DNA of 13,430 bases. It comes from Erysipelothrix sp. GTDB lineage: Bacteria > Bacillota_I > Bacilli_A > Erysipelotrichales > Erysipelotrichaceae. The notes beneath the pieces are model-generated. The model searched no databases and was not told where the DNA came from. It saw only the letters and a list, made by a program, of their open reading frames with translations. The DNA is taken from the NCBI GenBank assembly GCA_012512495.1, contig JAAZEC010000261.1, forward strand, positions 1-13,430, in the 5' to 3' direction. A program made the translations under genes and the position numbers. This document shows positions 5,418-12,692 of this stretch, piece by piece (the first letter of the stretch is position 1; each line of letters opens with the position of its first letter).

Positions 5418-7265
5418 ATGAATAAACTTGGTAGATATCTAAAATCGTTTGGCTCAACTGTTGCTTCTCTCTTTATAGGTGGTAAAGCTAAACAAAAGAA
5501 AACCGGCAAAGCACTCTTGGAAGAGGAAGCAATTGCTTCTCCAACTAGAACTGCTGTCAGAAACTTCTTAAGAAATAAACTCGCTATGACTGGACTTATT
5601 GCCTTCGTAGTCTTGATGTTGGTTGTCTTTGTAGGTGGTAATTTAAGACCCTACGATTCCTTCTATCAACAAGGTGTACTACGAAATATTGGTCCAGGCT
5701 ATGGTTACCTGAATGTTCCTAGCGCACTTGAAGATGAGGGTGTCGTTAGCATTTCTTCCGGTATTACCTATTCAGTCGGATTGTCCGAAGAAGGCAATGT
5801 CTTCATGTGGGGTAAGAATTACGACAACGTATTCAATGTCCCAGCTGAAGTCGCTGAAAACAATATTGTTCAAGTGGTATCTGGTGACAGACACGTCATC
5901 GCACTGACTGACACTGGTGAGATCATCGGTTGGGGTAATATTGGTCATGCTCAAACTGAAGTTCCATTCCAAATTCAACAACCACTTCAATCACAAGGTA
6001 TTGCTAAGATCGGTGCGGGTGATCAATATTCAGTCGTCCTAACCGAAACTGGTAACATTTATGCTTGGGGTTCAACTCTGTCCAACAGCCTCAACAAAAT
6101 TCCTGAAAGAGTTCAAGGACGTGTCGTAGATTTCGTCACCAGTTCCCTGAACGTGGGACTGCTCTTAGATGATGGAACCATTGATGTCATTGGCGTCGTT
6201 GGTAACCCAGTTGCTAGCTCACTCCCTGAAGAACTAAAAGATGGCTCAATTAATGTCGTTGATTTCGCTATGATTGCGGATGGTGGCGTCGCTCTTGATG
6301 ATGAAGGTAACCTTCACACTTGGGGAGCAACAATCTCACCAGCTCGTAAATTACCTGAGATCGATGTTCCTATCGCATCCATTACTAATGGGCGTGAACA
6401 TATCGTTGCTACCGATGTTAATGGTAAAATATACACATGGGGTAACAACCACTACACTCAATTAGATGCACCGGATTCAGTTGAAAACGTCTCTTCAGTT
6501 TACTCAGACTTCTTCCAAAACTACGCAGTAGATGAAGAAGGTAAAGTGACTGCTTGGGGTAACAACGGCTTTATCCTTGGTACTGATGATTATGGTAGAG
6601 ACTTGTTCCAACGTCTACTACAAGGTGGTAAGGTGACTCTGACCGTAGGCGCTGTTGCCGTGGTCATTCAAGTCTTCATTGGCGTTATTGTCGGTATGAT
6701 TTCCGGCTTCTATGGCGGACGACTAGACAACTTGCTCATGAGATTTGCGGAAATTATTAGTTCCTTCCCATTCTATCCTCTGGTTATTACACTCTCGGCG
6801 ATGTTGCCGCGAGATGTCACGCAACAACAGCGGCTGTTCCTAATCATGCTGATACTCGGTGTGCTGGGCTGGCCAGGTCTGGCGAGACTTGTACGTGGTC
6901 AGATCCTGTCAGAGCGTGAAAAAGACTTCGTTCTAGCAGCAAAAGCCTTAGGTATCAAAGAAGGAAATATCATTATGAGACATATCCTTCCTAACGTTAT
7001 CAATATCGTCATTGTTCAAATGACACTCGGTTACGCAAGTAACCTCTTAACAGAAGCTGGTCTATCCTTCCTAGGATTCGGGGTTGTAGCTCCGTACTCC
7101 TCCTGGGGTAATATGTTGACTGGTGCACAATCAACCACTGTAATGGAGAGCTACTGGTGGCGTTGGGTCTTCCCAGCCTTGGCAGTATTCATTGCGGCAC
7201 TAACAGTAAACCTTGTGGGAGATGGTATCCGAGATGCCCTTGACCCCAAGGCGAATGAGAAATAG
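5418..7265 (+). CDS. oppC: OppC: peptide ABC transporter permease carrying an inserted RCC1-type beta-propeller
   Basis: Second permease subunit, 615 residues against about 300 for ordinary OppC. ATG 5418 follows AAGGG at 5402-5406. After a 50-residue cytoplasmic N-terminus comes TM1 (about 56-74). The expected loop start (LRPYDSFYQQG) is then interrupted at about 98-383 by seven RCC1-like repeats. The WG or equivalent dipeptides lie at 131, 172, 217, 258 (degenerate IG), 302, 341 and 380. Normal OppC resumes with FILGTDDYGRDLFQRLLQGG (385-404). Further TMs lie near 404-428, 445-464, 471-489, 527-545 and 583-604, and the EAA loop is at about 507-526 (AAKALGIKEGNIIMRHILPN). The C-terminus GDGIRDALDP is canonical. 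The permease core appears intact, so the protein should still transport. Topology puts the propeller outside the membrane, on the side facing OppA. No frameshift or stop is present. Confidence 0.95.
   Translation: MNKLGRYLKSFGSTVASLFIGGKAKQKKTGKALLEEEAIASPTRTAVRNFLRNKLAMTGLIAFVVLMLVVFVGGNLRPYDSFYQQGVLRNIGPGYGYLNVPSALEDEGVVSISSGITYSVGLSEEGNVFMWGKNYDNVFNVPAEVAENNIVQVVSGDRHVIALTDTGEIIGWGNIGHAQTEVPFQIQQPLQSQGIAKIGAGDQYSVVLTETGNIYAWGSTLSNSLNKIPERVQGRVVDFVTSSLNVGLLLDDGTIDVIGVVGNPVASSLPEELKDGSINVVDFAMIADGGVALDDEGNLHTWGATISPARKLPEIDVPIASITNGREHIVATDVNGKIYTWGNNHYTQLDAPDSVENVSSVYSDFFQNYAVDEEGKVTAWGNNGFILGTDDYGRDLFQRLLQGGKVTLTVGAVAVVIQVFIGVIVGMISGFYGGRLDNLLMRFAEIISSFPFYPLVITLSAMLPRDVTQQQRLFLIMLILGVLGWPGLARLVRGQILSEREKDFVLAAKALGIKEGNIIMRHILPNVINIVIVQMTLGYASNLLTEAGLSFLGFGVVAPYSSWGNMLTGAQSTTVMESYWWRWVFPALAVFIAALTVNLVGDGIRDALDPKANEK
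5730..6566 (+). repeat. Seven RCC1-type repeats (complete beta-propeller) within oppC
   Basis: The repeats are degenerate at DNA level but clear in protein, with conserved dipeptides 39-45 residues apart. The pattern is roughly VVxIxSGxxHxVALTxxGxVxxWGxN followed by a linker containing NVP or similar. An extra LNVPSALE segment just before blade 1 (residues 98-105) matches the inter-blade linker and could complete blade 7, the usual Velcro closure of propellers. Blade 4 is the most degenerate: WG is replaced by IG and the SG motif by TS. Confidence 0.85.
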
Positions 7266-7276
7266 AGGTAAGATGT

Positions 7277-8287
7277 ATGGCACTACTTGATATTAAAAAT
7301 CTACATACATATTTCACCACCAGACGAGGCTTAATTAAAGCGGTCGATGGCGTGTCTCTTTCTGTGGAAGAAGGAAAAACCCTCGGCGTCGTTGGTGAGT
7401 CAGGTTCTGGTAAGAGCCAGACAGCGATGTCCATTCTGAAATTGTTCGAAAAAAACCAACGCATTCATGAAGGTGAAGTTTGGTTCAATGGAAATCTCAT
7501 CTCTGAGTATTCCGATGCGAAAATGAGAAAAGTTCGTGGTAACGATATCTCCATGATCTTCCAAGAACCTATGACGTCCTTAAACCCGGTCTTTACGGTG
7601 GAACGTCAATTAACCGAAGTCCTTATTCTTCACCAAAAGATGTCGAAGAAACAAGCCAACAAGCGAGCTATCGAACTCTTAGCAATGGTTAAGATTCCTA
7701 ACCCTGAAGAAGTGGTACATCAGTATCCATTCCAACTTTCAGGTGGTATGAGTCAACGGGTCATGATTGCGATGGCCTTAGCCTGTGAACCTAAACTACT
7801 TATTGCTGACGAACCAACCACCGCGTTGGACGTTACGATTCAAGCACAAATTCTTAAACTCATGAATGAGCTTAAAGATAAAACAGGCACCTCAATTCTG
7901 TTCATTACCCACGACCTTGGTGTTATTAACCAAATGGCGGATGATGTAGCGGTTATGTACTGTGGACAAGTTGTTGAAAAAGCCCCTGTTGGTCATATCT
8001 TTGGTGGCGAAAGCAAGTACTCCCATCCATATACCGAAGGATTGTTGTCTTCAATTCCAGCTCTCTCCTCAGTGAGAGGCGAACGTCTTGAGGCCATTCC
8101 TGGCTCAGTTCCACATCCTTTCGATTTACCTGAAGGCTGTCGCTTTGCTCCTCGATGCAAATATGCCACTGAAAAATGTGTCACAACGATGCCAGAATTA
8201 GAAACTATCAGTGAGAACCAACAAGTTCGCTGTTTCTATCCAGAGAAAGGAGTACGATCCAATGTCGAAGACAGAATTAATCAATAA
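7277..8287 (+). CDS. oppD: OppD: oligopeptide ABC transporter ATP-binding protein
   Basis: One of two cytoplasmic ATPases that power import, 336 residues, normal for OppD. ATG 7277 follows GAGG at 7265-7268; the earlier ATG at 7273 is out of frame. Walker A is GESGSGKS (40-47), the Q-loop lies in MIFQEPMTSLNPV (93-105), the signature is LSGGMSQR (154-161), Walker B is LLIADEP (174-180) followed by the D-loop TTALD, and the switch His is H212. The C-terminal oligopeptide-transporter domain has PGSVPHPFDLPEGCRFAPRC. Cysteines at 288, 294, 301 and 319 fit the cluster that binds a [4Fe-4S] centre in several characterised DppD/OppD proteins. It overlaps oppF by 26 bp. All catalytic motifs are intact and there is no insertion, in contrast to its partner OppF. 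Confidence 0.95.
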   Translation: MALLDIKNLHTYFTTRRGLIKAVDGVSLSVEEGKTLGVVGESGSGKSQTAMSILKLFEKNQRIHEGEVWFNGNLISEYSDAKMRKVRGNDISMIFQEPMTSLNPVFTVERQLTEVLILHQKMSKKQANKRAIELLAMVKIPNPEEVVHQYPFQLSGGMSQRVMIAMALACEPKLLIADEPTTALDVTIQAQILKLMNELKDKTGTSILFITHDLGVINQMADDVAVMYCGQVVEKAPVGHIFGGESKYSHPYTEGLLSSIPALSSVRGERLEAIPGSVPHPFDLPEGCRFAPRCKYATEKCVTTMPELETISENQQVRCFYPEKGVRSNVEDRINQ

Positions 8288-9824
8288 CGAAAAAAGTGTT
8301 CTATTTTCAGTTAAGAACTTAAGAAAGTACTTCCCCTTGAAGAAGAAATCAGTCTTCCAAAAGGAGCAACTGTATGTTCACGCGAATGAAAGTATTACAC
8401 TCGACATTCATAGGGGTGAAACCTTTGGTCTCGTTGGTGAGTCCGGATCCGGTAAATCAACTTTTGGCCGTACCTTGATTCAACTGTATGATCAAACCTC
8501 TGGTTCAACTCTTTACTACGGAAATACCATGGCTGAAATCGCTCCAAAATACGTTCAGAAGGTCGTCAACAATATCAAAGCTGACTTCCCTAAGTTCAAG
8601 GCGGATCGCGATAAACTAGCAGAGCTTAAGGCAGAGTTTGAAGAAACTACTGATGCTACGAAGCTCCATGCTTTGGAAGAAAAGATCATGCTAACAAGCC
8701 GTGATTTGGAGAATAAATATCTGAATCTACCTCGGATTGTCGGTGGCCTCTTAACTCACAGTGATCTACAAGAAGTCTCTAAACTGCTCAATGCGGAATA
8801 TAAGATTCAAGTTGAAATCGCCGAAGCTAACAGAAAGATTGATGCTCTTGAAACAAAGAAAACCAATCCGAAGATTGCTTTAAAACCTCAGTCTTTACAG
8901 AAAGTAGACTCTGAGATTGCGGCTATTGAACAAACTATTTCCACAAAGGAAGCTGAGCTTGCGAAGGCACAAGCCGAAACAGAAGTAGTTCGTGAACAAT
9001 GTCGTTCTAACGAAGGTTTTGAAGAGTACGAATCACAACGTGATAACGGAATCGACTTGTCGAAACTAGAGTATGAAGAAATGCGTCGCCTTCGTGCTGA
9101 CGTACAAATCATCTTCCAAGACCCTTACTCATCACTTGATCCGCGTTTAACAGTTGGACAAATCATTGGTGAAGGCCTGGTAGCTCATGGTAAGTTTAAG
9201 AACCAGTATTCCAACGAGTACAACCAATACATTCAAGATATTATGGAAGAGTGTGGACTAGCTCCTTACTTTATCCACCGTTACCCACACCAATTCTCGG
9301 GTGGACAACGTCAAAGAATCGGGATTGCTAGAGCTCTTGCCCTTCGTCCAAAGTTCATTGTTTGTGACGAAGCCGTTTCCGCACTAGACGTTTCAATCCA
9401 ATCACAGATTATTAACTTACTACAAGATTTGAAGGAACAGTTCAAATTGACCTACCTATTCATTACCCATGACTTGTCCGTCGTTAAATATATTTCCGAC
9501 CGGATTGGTGTCATGTACTTAGGTAATATCGTTGAGTTAGCTGATTCCGATACGATCTTCAGTGATGCGAAACACCCATATACACGTGCCTTGCTACAGG
9601 CTATTCCACGTACCGATGTTGGTGCTCAAGAGTTACAAATCCTTGAAGGGGACGTTCCTTCGGCAGTACATCCACCAGAAGGCTGCCGTTTCAATACAAG
9701 ATGTAAGTATGCGCACGAACGCTGCTTCAACTATGAACCGGCTTTACAAGAAGTAAGCCCTGGTCACTTTGTTGCTTGTCACTTGATGGACGATCCTGAA
9801 TTCAAGTTCGACGATGTCATTTAA
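8262..9824 (+). CDS. oppF: OppF: oligopeptide ABC transporter ATP-binding protein with a long coiled-coil insertion
   Basis: Second ATPase of the importer, 520 residues against roughly 310-340 for typical OppF. ATG 8262 follows AAAGGAG (8246-8252); the upstream GTG at 8211 would add 17 residues translated from within oppD and is rejected. Walker A is GESGSGKST (59-67). Normally the Q-loop follows within about 50 residues, but here QIIFQDPYSSLDPR (282-295) comes about 220 residues later. The extra segment, about residues 92-262, is highly charged and largely helical (IAAIEQTISTKEAELAKAQA is typical), resuming at DLSKLEYEEMRRLRAD. The rest is standard: signature FSGGQRQR (345-352), Walker B FIVCDEAVSALD (365-376), H403, and four C-terminal cysteines (475, 481, 488, 506). 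The catalytic machinery looks complete. I recall mycoplasma OppF proteins also being very long, but cannot confirm homology of the insertions. Confidence 0.95.
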   Translation: MSKTELINNEKSVLFSVKNLRKYFPLKKKSVFQKEQLYVHANESITLDIHRGETFGLVGESGSGKSTFGRTLIQLYDQTSGSTLYYGNTMAEIAPKYVQKVVNNIKADFPKFKADRDKLAELKAEFEETTDATKLHALEEKIMLTSRDLENKYLNLPRIVGGLLTHSDLQEVSKLLNAEYKIQVEIAEANRKIDALETKKTNPKIALKPQSLQKVDSEIAAIEQTISTKEAELAKAQAETEVVREQCRSNEGFEEYESQRDNGIDLSKLEYEEMRRLRADVQIIFQDPYSSLDPRLTVGQIIGEGLVAHGKFKNQYSNEYNQYIQDIMEECGLAPYFIHRYPHQFSGGQRQRIGIARALALRPKFIVCDEAVSALDVSIQSQIINLLQDLKEQFKLTYLFITHDLSVVKYISDRIGVMYLGNIVELADSDTIFSDAKHPYTRALLQAIPRTDVGAQELQILEGDVPSAVHPPEGCRFNTRCKYAHERCFNYEPALQEVSPGHFVACHLMDDPEFKFDDVI

Positions 9825-10002
9825 TAGGCAGCTCGAAGAAGATCCTAAAGATCCGACGCAAGAAGAGGATGTTGAACCTATCGAGTTAGAGAAGGAAGAC
9901 ATTCGAGCAATGATTCTTGCCGGATTACTGACCTTTGTACCAGTCTTAATCCTGTTTATGGGTGCACTTTATCTGATTATTTACTTATTATTCTTAAGAT
10001 AG
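9814..10002 (+). CDS. Small single-pass membrane protein overlapping the end of oppF
   Basis: A 62-residue protein starting at ATG 9814, overlapping the oppF stop by 11 bp. No convincing Shine-Dalgarno precedes it, so translation is probably coupled to oppF. Residues 1-29 are strongly acidic and hydrophilic (LEEDPKDPTQEEDVEPIELE). Residues about 33-60 form one long hydrophobic helix (ILAGLLTFVPVLILFMGALY and onward) ending in FLR. The acidic N-terminus and basic C-terminal end make orientation unclear. I do not recognise a family. The position at the end of the opp unit, before its terminator, suggests an accessory or stabilising subunit of the transporter, but this is inference. The stop codon lies in the 5' arm of the terminator. 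Confidence 0.7.
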   Translation: MSFNRQLEEDPKDPTQEEDVEPIELEKEDIRAMILAGLLTFVPVLILFMGALYLIIYLLFLR

Positions 10003-10025
10003 TTTGAAAAAACTATCTTTTTTTT
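9996..10025 (+). terminator. Intrinsic terminator of the opp operon
   Basis: AAGATAGTTT (9996-10005) and AAACTATCTT (10010-10019) form a perfect 10-bp stem closed by a GAAA tetraloop, followed by an uninterrupted T-tract through 10025. It ends the oppBCDF plus small membrane protein transcript. Confidence 0.9.
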
Positions 10026-10072
10026 ATAGGATATGTTTGAATTGAAGCATATTGATATAGAGGAGGTGCAAT

Positions 10073-10339
10073 ATGTCAACAAAACAAAAGGCACAAGTGA
10101 TCATGCCAATCTTGTTTCTTTACCAGATGCGTAATCATAGACACGAATATCGTATCGCTATCAATAATACGCTTGATCTAATGCCAGCCCATCTAAGGTC
10201 CTTTTTACTTAAGGACTTCGCACTCAAGTGTGACCCTGACTGGTGGCGCGAGTATTACTCTCGTTCCAATTATTATCGCACGAGAGCAAGAGCTATAGAC
10301 TTATTCTTAAATTGTTTAACAGTACAAAGAATGTTATAA
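10073..10339 (+). CDS. Small HTH-like conserved protein, possibly MG284/MPN403-type
   Basis: An 88-residue basic protein with an excellent AGAGGAGGTG site (10059-10068) before ATG 10073. The N-terminal half is probably helical (VIMPILFLYQMRNHRHEYRI). The second half, about residues 53-80, reads CDPDWWREYYSRSNYYRTRA followed by RAIDLFL. The YSRSNYYR core followed by a basic helix resembles the short helix-turn-helix found in small sigma-factor-like or phage-regulator-like proteins of Firmicutes and Mollicutes (YSxSTYYRxxxxAI...F). I have a weak recollection of a mycoplasma family of this kind but do not rely on it. DNA binding is therefore plausible and unproven. It sits between the opp terminator and the ptsI promoter; no promoter of its own is convincing. 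Its stop codon overlaps the ptsI -10 box. Confidence 0.7.
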   Translation: MSTKQKAQVIMPILFLYQMRNHRHEYRIAINNTLDLMPAHLRSFLLKDFALKCDPDWWREYYSRSNYYRTRARAIDLFLNCLTVQRML

Positions 10340-10340
10340 T
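10312..10340 (+). promoter_or_regulatory. Promoter of ptsI, extended -10, with an inverted repeat at the start site
   Basis: TTGTTT (10312-10317) and TATAAT (10335-10340) are spaced 17 bp, and TG at 10332-10333 gives an extended -10. The promoter lies in the end of the upstream gene, whose TAA stop (10337-10339) is part of the -10. An inverted repeat AATTTCT...AGAAATT (10338-10344 and 10350-10356) spans the expected start and could be an operator. Confidence 0.75.
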
Positions 10341-10367
10341 TTCTCTGTAAGAAATTTGGAGGAAATT

Positions 10368-12077
10368 ATGAAACAAGGTATAGCAGCATCAGCAGGTATA
10401 GCAATTTCAAAGGTTTACAAGTTGGAGAAACCTTCACTTGAAGTGACACCCGTCACTGCCAATGTTGAGGTAGAACTAGCGAACCTAGACTCGGCTCTAG
10501 AAGCCACGAAGGCAGACATCAGAACGATTAAACAACAATCAATAGGCAGGCTATCGGAAGAAGAGATAGCAATTTTCGATGCGCACATTGCGGTCGCGGA
10601 AGACCCTGAGTTTATCGAACAAATCACTCAATCGATTAGAGACAACCAATCGCTTGCGGCCTTAGCTGTTCAAAGCGTTTCTGAAATGTTTGCCGGCATG
10701 TTTGATGCCATGGAAGATGAATATTTCCGTGAAAGGGCAGCCGACATTCGTGACGTTGCCTATCGCCTAAAGGCACATACCTTGGGAGTATCCATTCCTA
10801 ACCTAACATTGATTAACGAGGAAGTCATTATCGTTGCCAATGATTTGACTCCTTCGGACACTGCACAGTTGAACAAACAGTTTGTCAAAGGCTTCATTAC
10901 CGAAATCGGTGGTAGAACCTCACACTCAGCTATTATGGCTCGTTCTTTAGAGATCCCAGCCGTTGTGGGAATCGGTTCAATCCTACCTGAGGTCAAAACA
11001 GGGGATACCATCATCCTGGATGCTTTAGAAGGGCATGTCTACTTACAACCTGATGAAACACTCTTGAATGAGTTTGAAACTAAGCGTAAGGACTATGCGG
11101 ACTATCGTGAATCCTTGAAGGTGCTCGTTGATAAGCCATCAATCACTGTTGATGGACGTCACGTCGAACTAGCCGGTAACATCGGTACACCAGAAGATGT
11201 CGATGCTGTCTTAGAAAACGGTGGTGAAGGTGTTGGTCTGTATCGGACAGAGTTCCTTTACATGAATGCCACACAGCTTCCTTCCGAAGAAGATCAGTTC
11301 GTAGCTTATAAAGCCGTCTTGGAGAAAATGGGCGACAAGCGTGTCGTTATTAGAACCTTGGACATTGGTGGGGATAAGGAACTCTCTTACTTGAAGTTCC
11401 CACATGAACTCAACCCATTCCTTGGCTATCGCGCGATTAGACTATGTTTAGACCGTCCTGATATCTTCAGGGTTCAGTTGAGAGCACTCTTGAGAGCTTC
11501 TGCTTATGGTACGCTTGCTGTGATGTTCCCGATGGTTGCTACTATTCAGGAATTTAGACAGGCTAAGGCACTCTTTGATGAAGAGAAAGCTAACCTGCTC
11601 AATGAAGGCCATCAGGTCTCTGATTCGATCGAATTAGGTATCATGGTTGAAATACCAGCCACAGCGGTACTAGCTGAGAGAATTGCGAAGGAAGTTGATT
11701 TCTTCTCTATTGGGACCAATGACCTAATTCAATACACAATGGCTGCCGACCGTATGAATCAAAACGTTTCCTACCTGTACCAACCTTATAACCCATCCAT
11801 CTTGAATCTTATTAAGATGACGATTGATGGTGCCCATAAACATGGTAAGTGGGTTGGCATGTGTGGAGAAATGGCCGGAGAAACCATGGCTGTACCTGTC
11901 CTTCTAGGACTTGGTCTTGATGAGTTCTCCATGTCAGCGACTTCGATCCTTCCTGCTCGTAAGCTAGTCAATGAACTGTCTTATGAAGCGATGCAGAAGC
12001 TTGCAAATCAATGCTTGACTCAAGCTACGGAAGAAGAAGTTATTGAGCTCATTAAGAAAGAAATCGACCTTGTTTGA
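10368..12077 (+). CDS. ptsI: PtsI: phosphoenolpyruvate-protein phosphotransferase (PTS enzyme I)
   Basis: First enzyme of the sugar phosphotransferase system: it takes phosphate from phosphoenolpyruvate onto a histidine and passes it to HPr in the cytoplasm. The protein has 569 residues, the usual length. ATG 10368 follows GGAGGA (10358-10363); the in-frame TTG at 10356 overlaps that site. The N-terminal HPr-binding helical region is followed by the phospho-histidine signature GGRTSHSAIMARSLEIPAVV (His186), the linker, then the PEP-binding barrel: EGVGLYRTEF (287-296), RTLDIGGDKE (329-338), IGTNDLIQYT (448-457), and the catalytic cysteine in GMCGEMAGE (Cys499). All key residues are present. 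ptsH (HPr) is not adjacent, unlike the common ptsHI order, so HPr must be encoded elsewhere. The 3' end overlaps the next gene. Confidence 0.97.
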   Translation: MKQGIAASAGIAISKVYKLEKPSLEVTPVTANVEVELANLDSALEATKADIRTIKQQSIGRLSEEEIAIFDAHIAVAEDPEFIEQITQSIRDNQSLAALAVQSVSEMFAGMFDAMEDEYFRERAADIRDVAYRLKAHTLGVSIPNLTLINEEVIIVANDLTPSDTAQLNKQFVKGFITEIGGRTSHSAIMARSLEIPAVVGIGSILPEVKTGDTIILDALEGHVYLQPDETLLNEFETKRKDYADYRESLKVLVDKPSITVDGRHVELAGNIGTPEDVDAVLENGGEGVGLYRTEFLYMNATQLPSEEDQFVAYKAVLEKMGDKRVVIRTLDIGGDKELSYLKFPHELNPFLGYRAIRLCLDRPDIFRVQLRALLRASAYGTLAVMFPMVATIQEFRQAKALFDEEKANLLNEGHQVSDSIELGIMVEIPATAVLAERIAKEVDFFSIGTNDLIQYTMAADRMNQNVSYLYQPYNPSILNLIKMTIDGAHKHGKWVGMCGEMAGETMAVPVLLGLGLDEFSMSATSILPARKLVNELSYEAMQKLANQCLTQATEEEVIELIKKEIDLV

Positions 12078-12678
12078 TGAACTAAACAGTTACATTAAAG
12101 AAAAGTTTCAAAATGATGCCAGTGGACATGATTTTCATCATGTCCAGCGGGTCATCAAGAACGCCCTAATCATCAACAGCGAGGAACATGAGGACGAAGC
12201 TGAAGTAATCCTTTGTGCCTTGCTACATGATTATTTCGACGAGAAGCTCTACGTTGGTGATATGGATAGCGATTTCCAACAACTCATGACTAAGTTTAGT
12301 ATTGAACCCTATCCTGAGCTACTTACTGATCTTCGTAACTTTGGCTTCAAGGGAGGTTTCGAGACTAAACCATTGAGTTCAATTGGTCTCATCGTCCAAG
12401 ATGCGGATCGTCTGGATGCGATGGGAGCCATTGGGATTGCGAGAGCGTTCGCTTATGGTGGTTCTAAGGGCAGAGTCCTCTATGATCCAGAGTTGGATTA
12501 TGAACCGCTCGAAAAGAAAAGTGACTACCGAAATAATCGGCCGTCACTGTTTCACTTCTATGATAAATTATTGAAACTCAAAGATTTGATGGTGACCCCT
12601 AAAGGCAAAACAATGGCTGAAGAGAGACACCAATTTATGATTGATTACCTGAAGCAATTCTACCACGAAGTGGAGTAG
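12070..12678 (+). CDS. HD-domain metal-dependent phosphohydrolase, YedJ/YpgQ-like
   Basis: About 202 residues. No ATG is available near the domain start. TTG 12070 overlaps the ptsI stop by 8 bp and gives MFDELNSYIKEKF, which suits the family; TTG 12043 would add nine residues and overlap by 35 bp. Metal-binding HD motifs are visible: GHDFHHVQRV (H20, D21, H24), then LLHDYFDEK (H53, D54), and a later acidic motif VQDADRLDAMGAIGIARAFA (D111, D113), which is characteristic of this subgroup. Characterised relatives such as B. subtilis YpgQ have been reported to hydrolyse nucleotides in a metal-dependent way, so a nucleotide phosphohydrolase is the best guess; the substrate here is unknown. The weak start and the overlap suggest translation coupled to ptsI at low level. 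The 3' end forms part of a terminator. Confidence 0.88.
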   Translation: MFDELNSYIKEKFQNDASGHDFHHVQRVIKNALIINSEEHEDEAEVILCALLHDYFDEKLYVGDMDSDFQQLMTKFSIEPYPELLTDLRNFGFKGGFETKPLSSIGLIVQDADRLDAMGAIGIARAFAYGGSKGRVLYDPELDYEPLEKKSDYRNNRPSLFHFYDKLLKLKDLMVTPKGKTMAEERHQFMIDYLKQFYHEVE

Positions 12679-12692
12679 AGTTGCTTTTTTTT
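12652..12692 (+). terminator. Intrinsic terminator after the HD hydrolase gene
   Basis: AAGCAATTCTAC (12652-12663) pairs with GTAGAGTTGCTT (12675-12686), with one G-U pair. A further CCAC/GTGG stem around GAA lies inside it, and an eight-T tract follows at 12685-12692. The stem includes the end of the coding region, and the T-tract reaches the stop codon of the convergent HAD gene. Confidence 0.85.

Noticed and set aside
5772..5990. Antisense and alternate-frame open frames across the opp and ptsI genes
   Set aside because: They lie wholly within well-supported genes, lack ribosome sites, and their products resemble no protein family.
5730..6566. RCC1 repeat region as a separate gene or an assembly chimera
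   Set aside because: It is in one uninterrupted frame with OppC; expected OppC loop residues precede it and GTDDYGRD follows; there is no internal RBS with a start codon, and codon style does not change.
8211..8261. GTG 8211 as the oppF start
   Set aside because: ATG 8262 has a strong Shine-Dalgarno at the right distance; the extra residues are oppD coding sequence read in another frame.
8900..9050. Zinc-hook (Rad50-like) in the OppF arm
   Set aside because: Only one cysteine is present and there is no CxxC motif at a helical turn.
12075..12077. Mycoplasma genetic code (TGA = Trp)
   Set aside because: All visible Trp residues use TGG, and TGA ends ptsI at the expected position for enzyme I.
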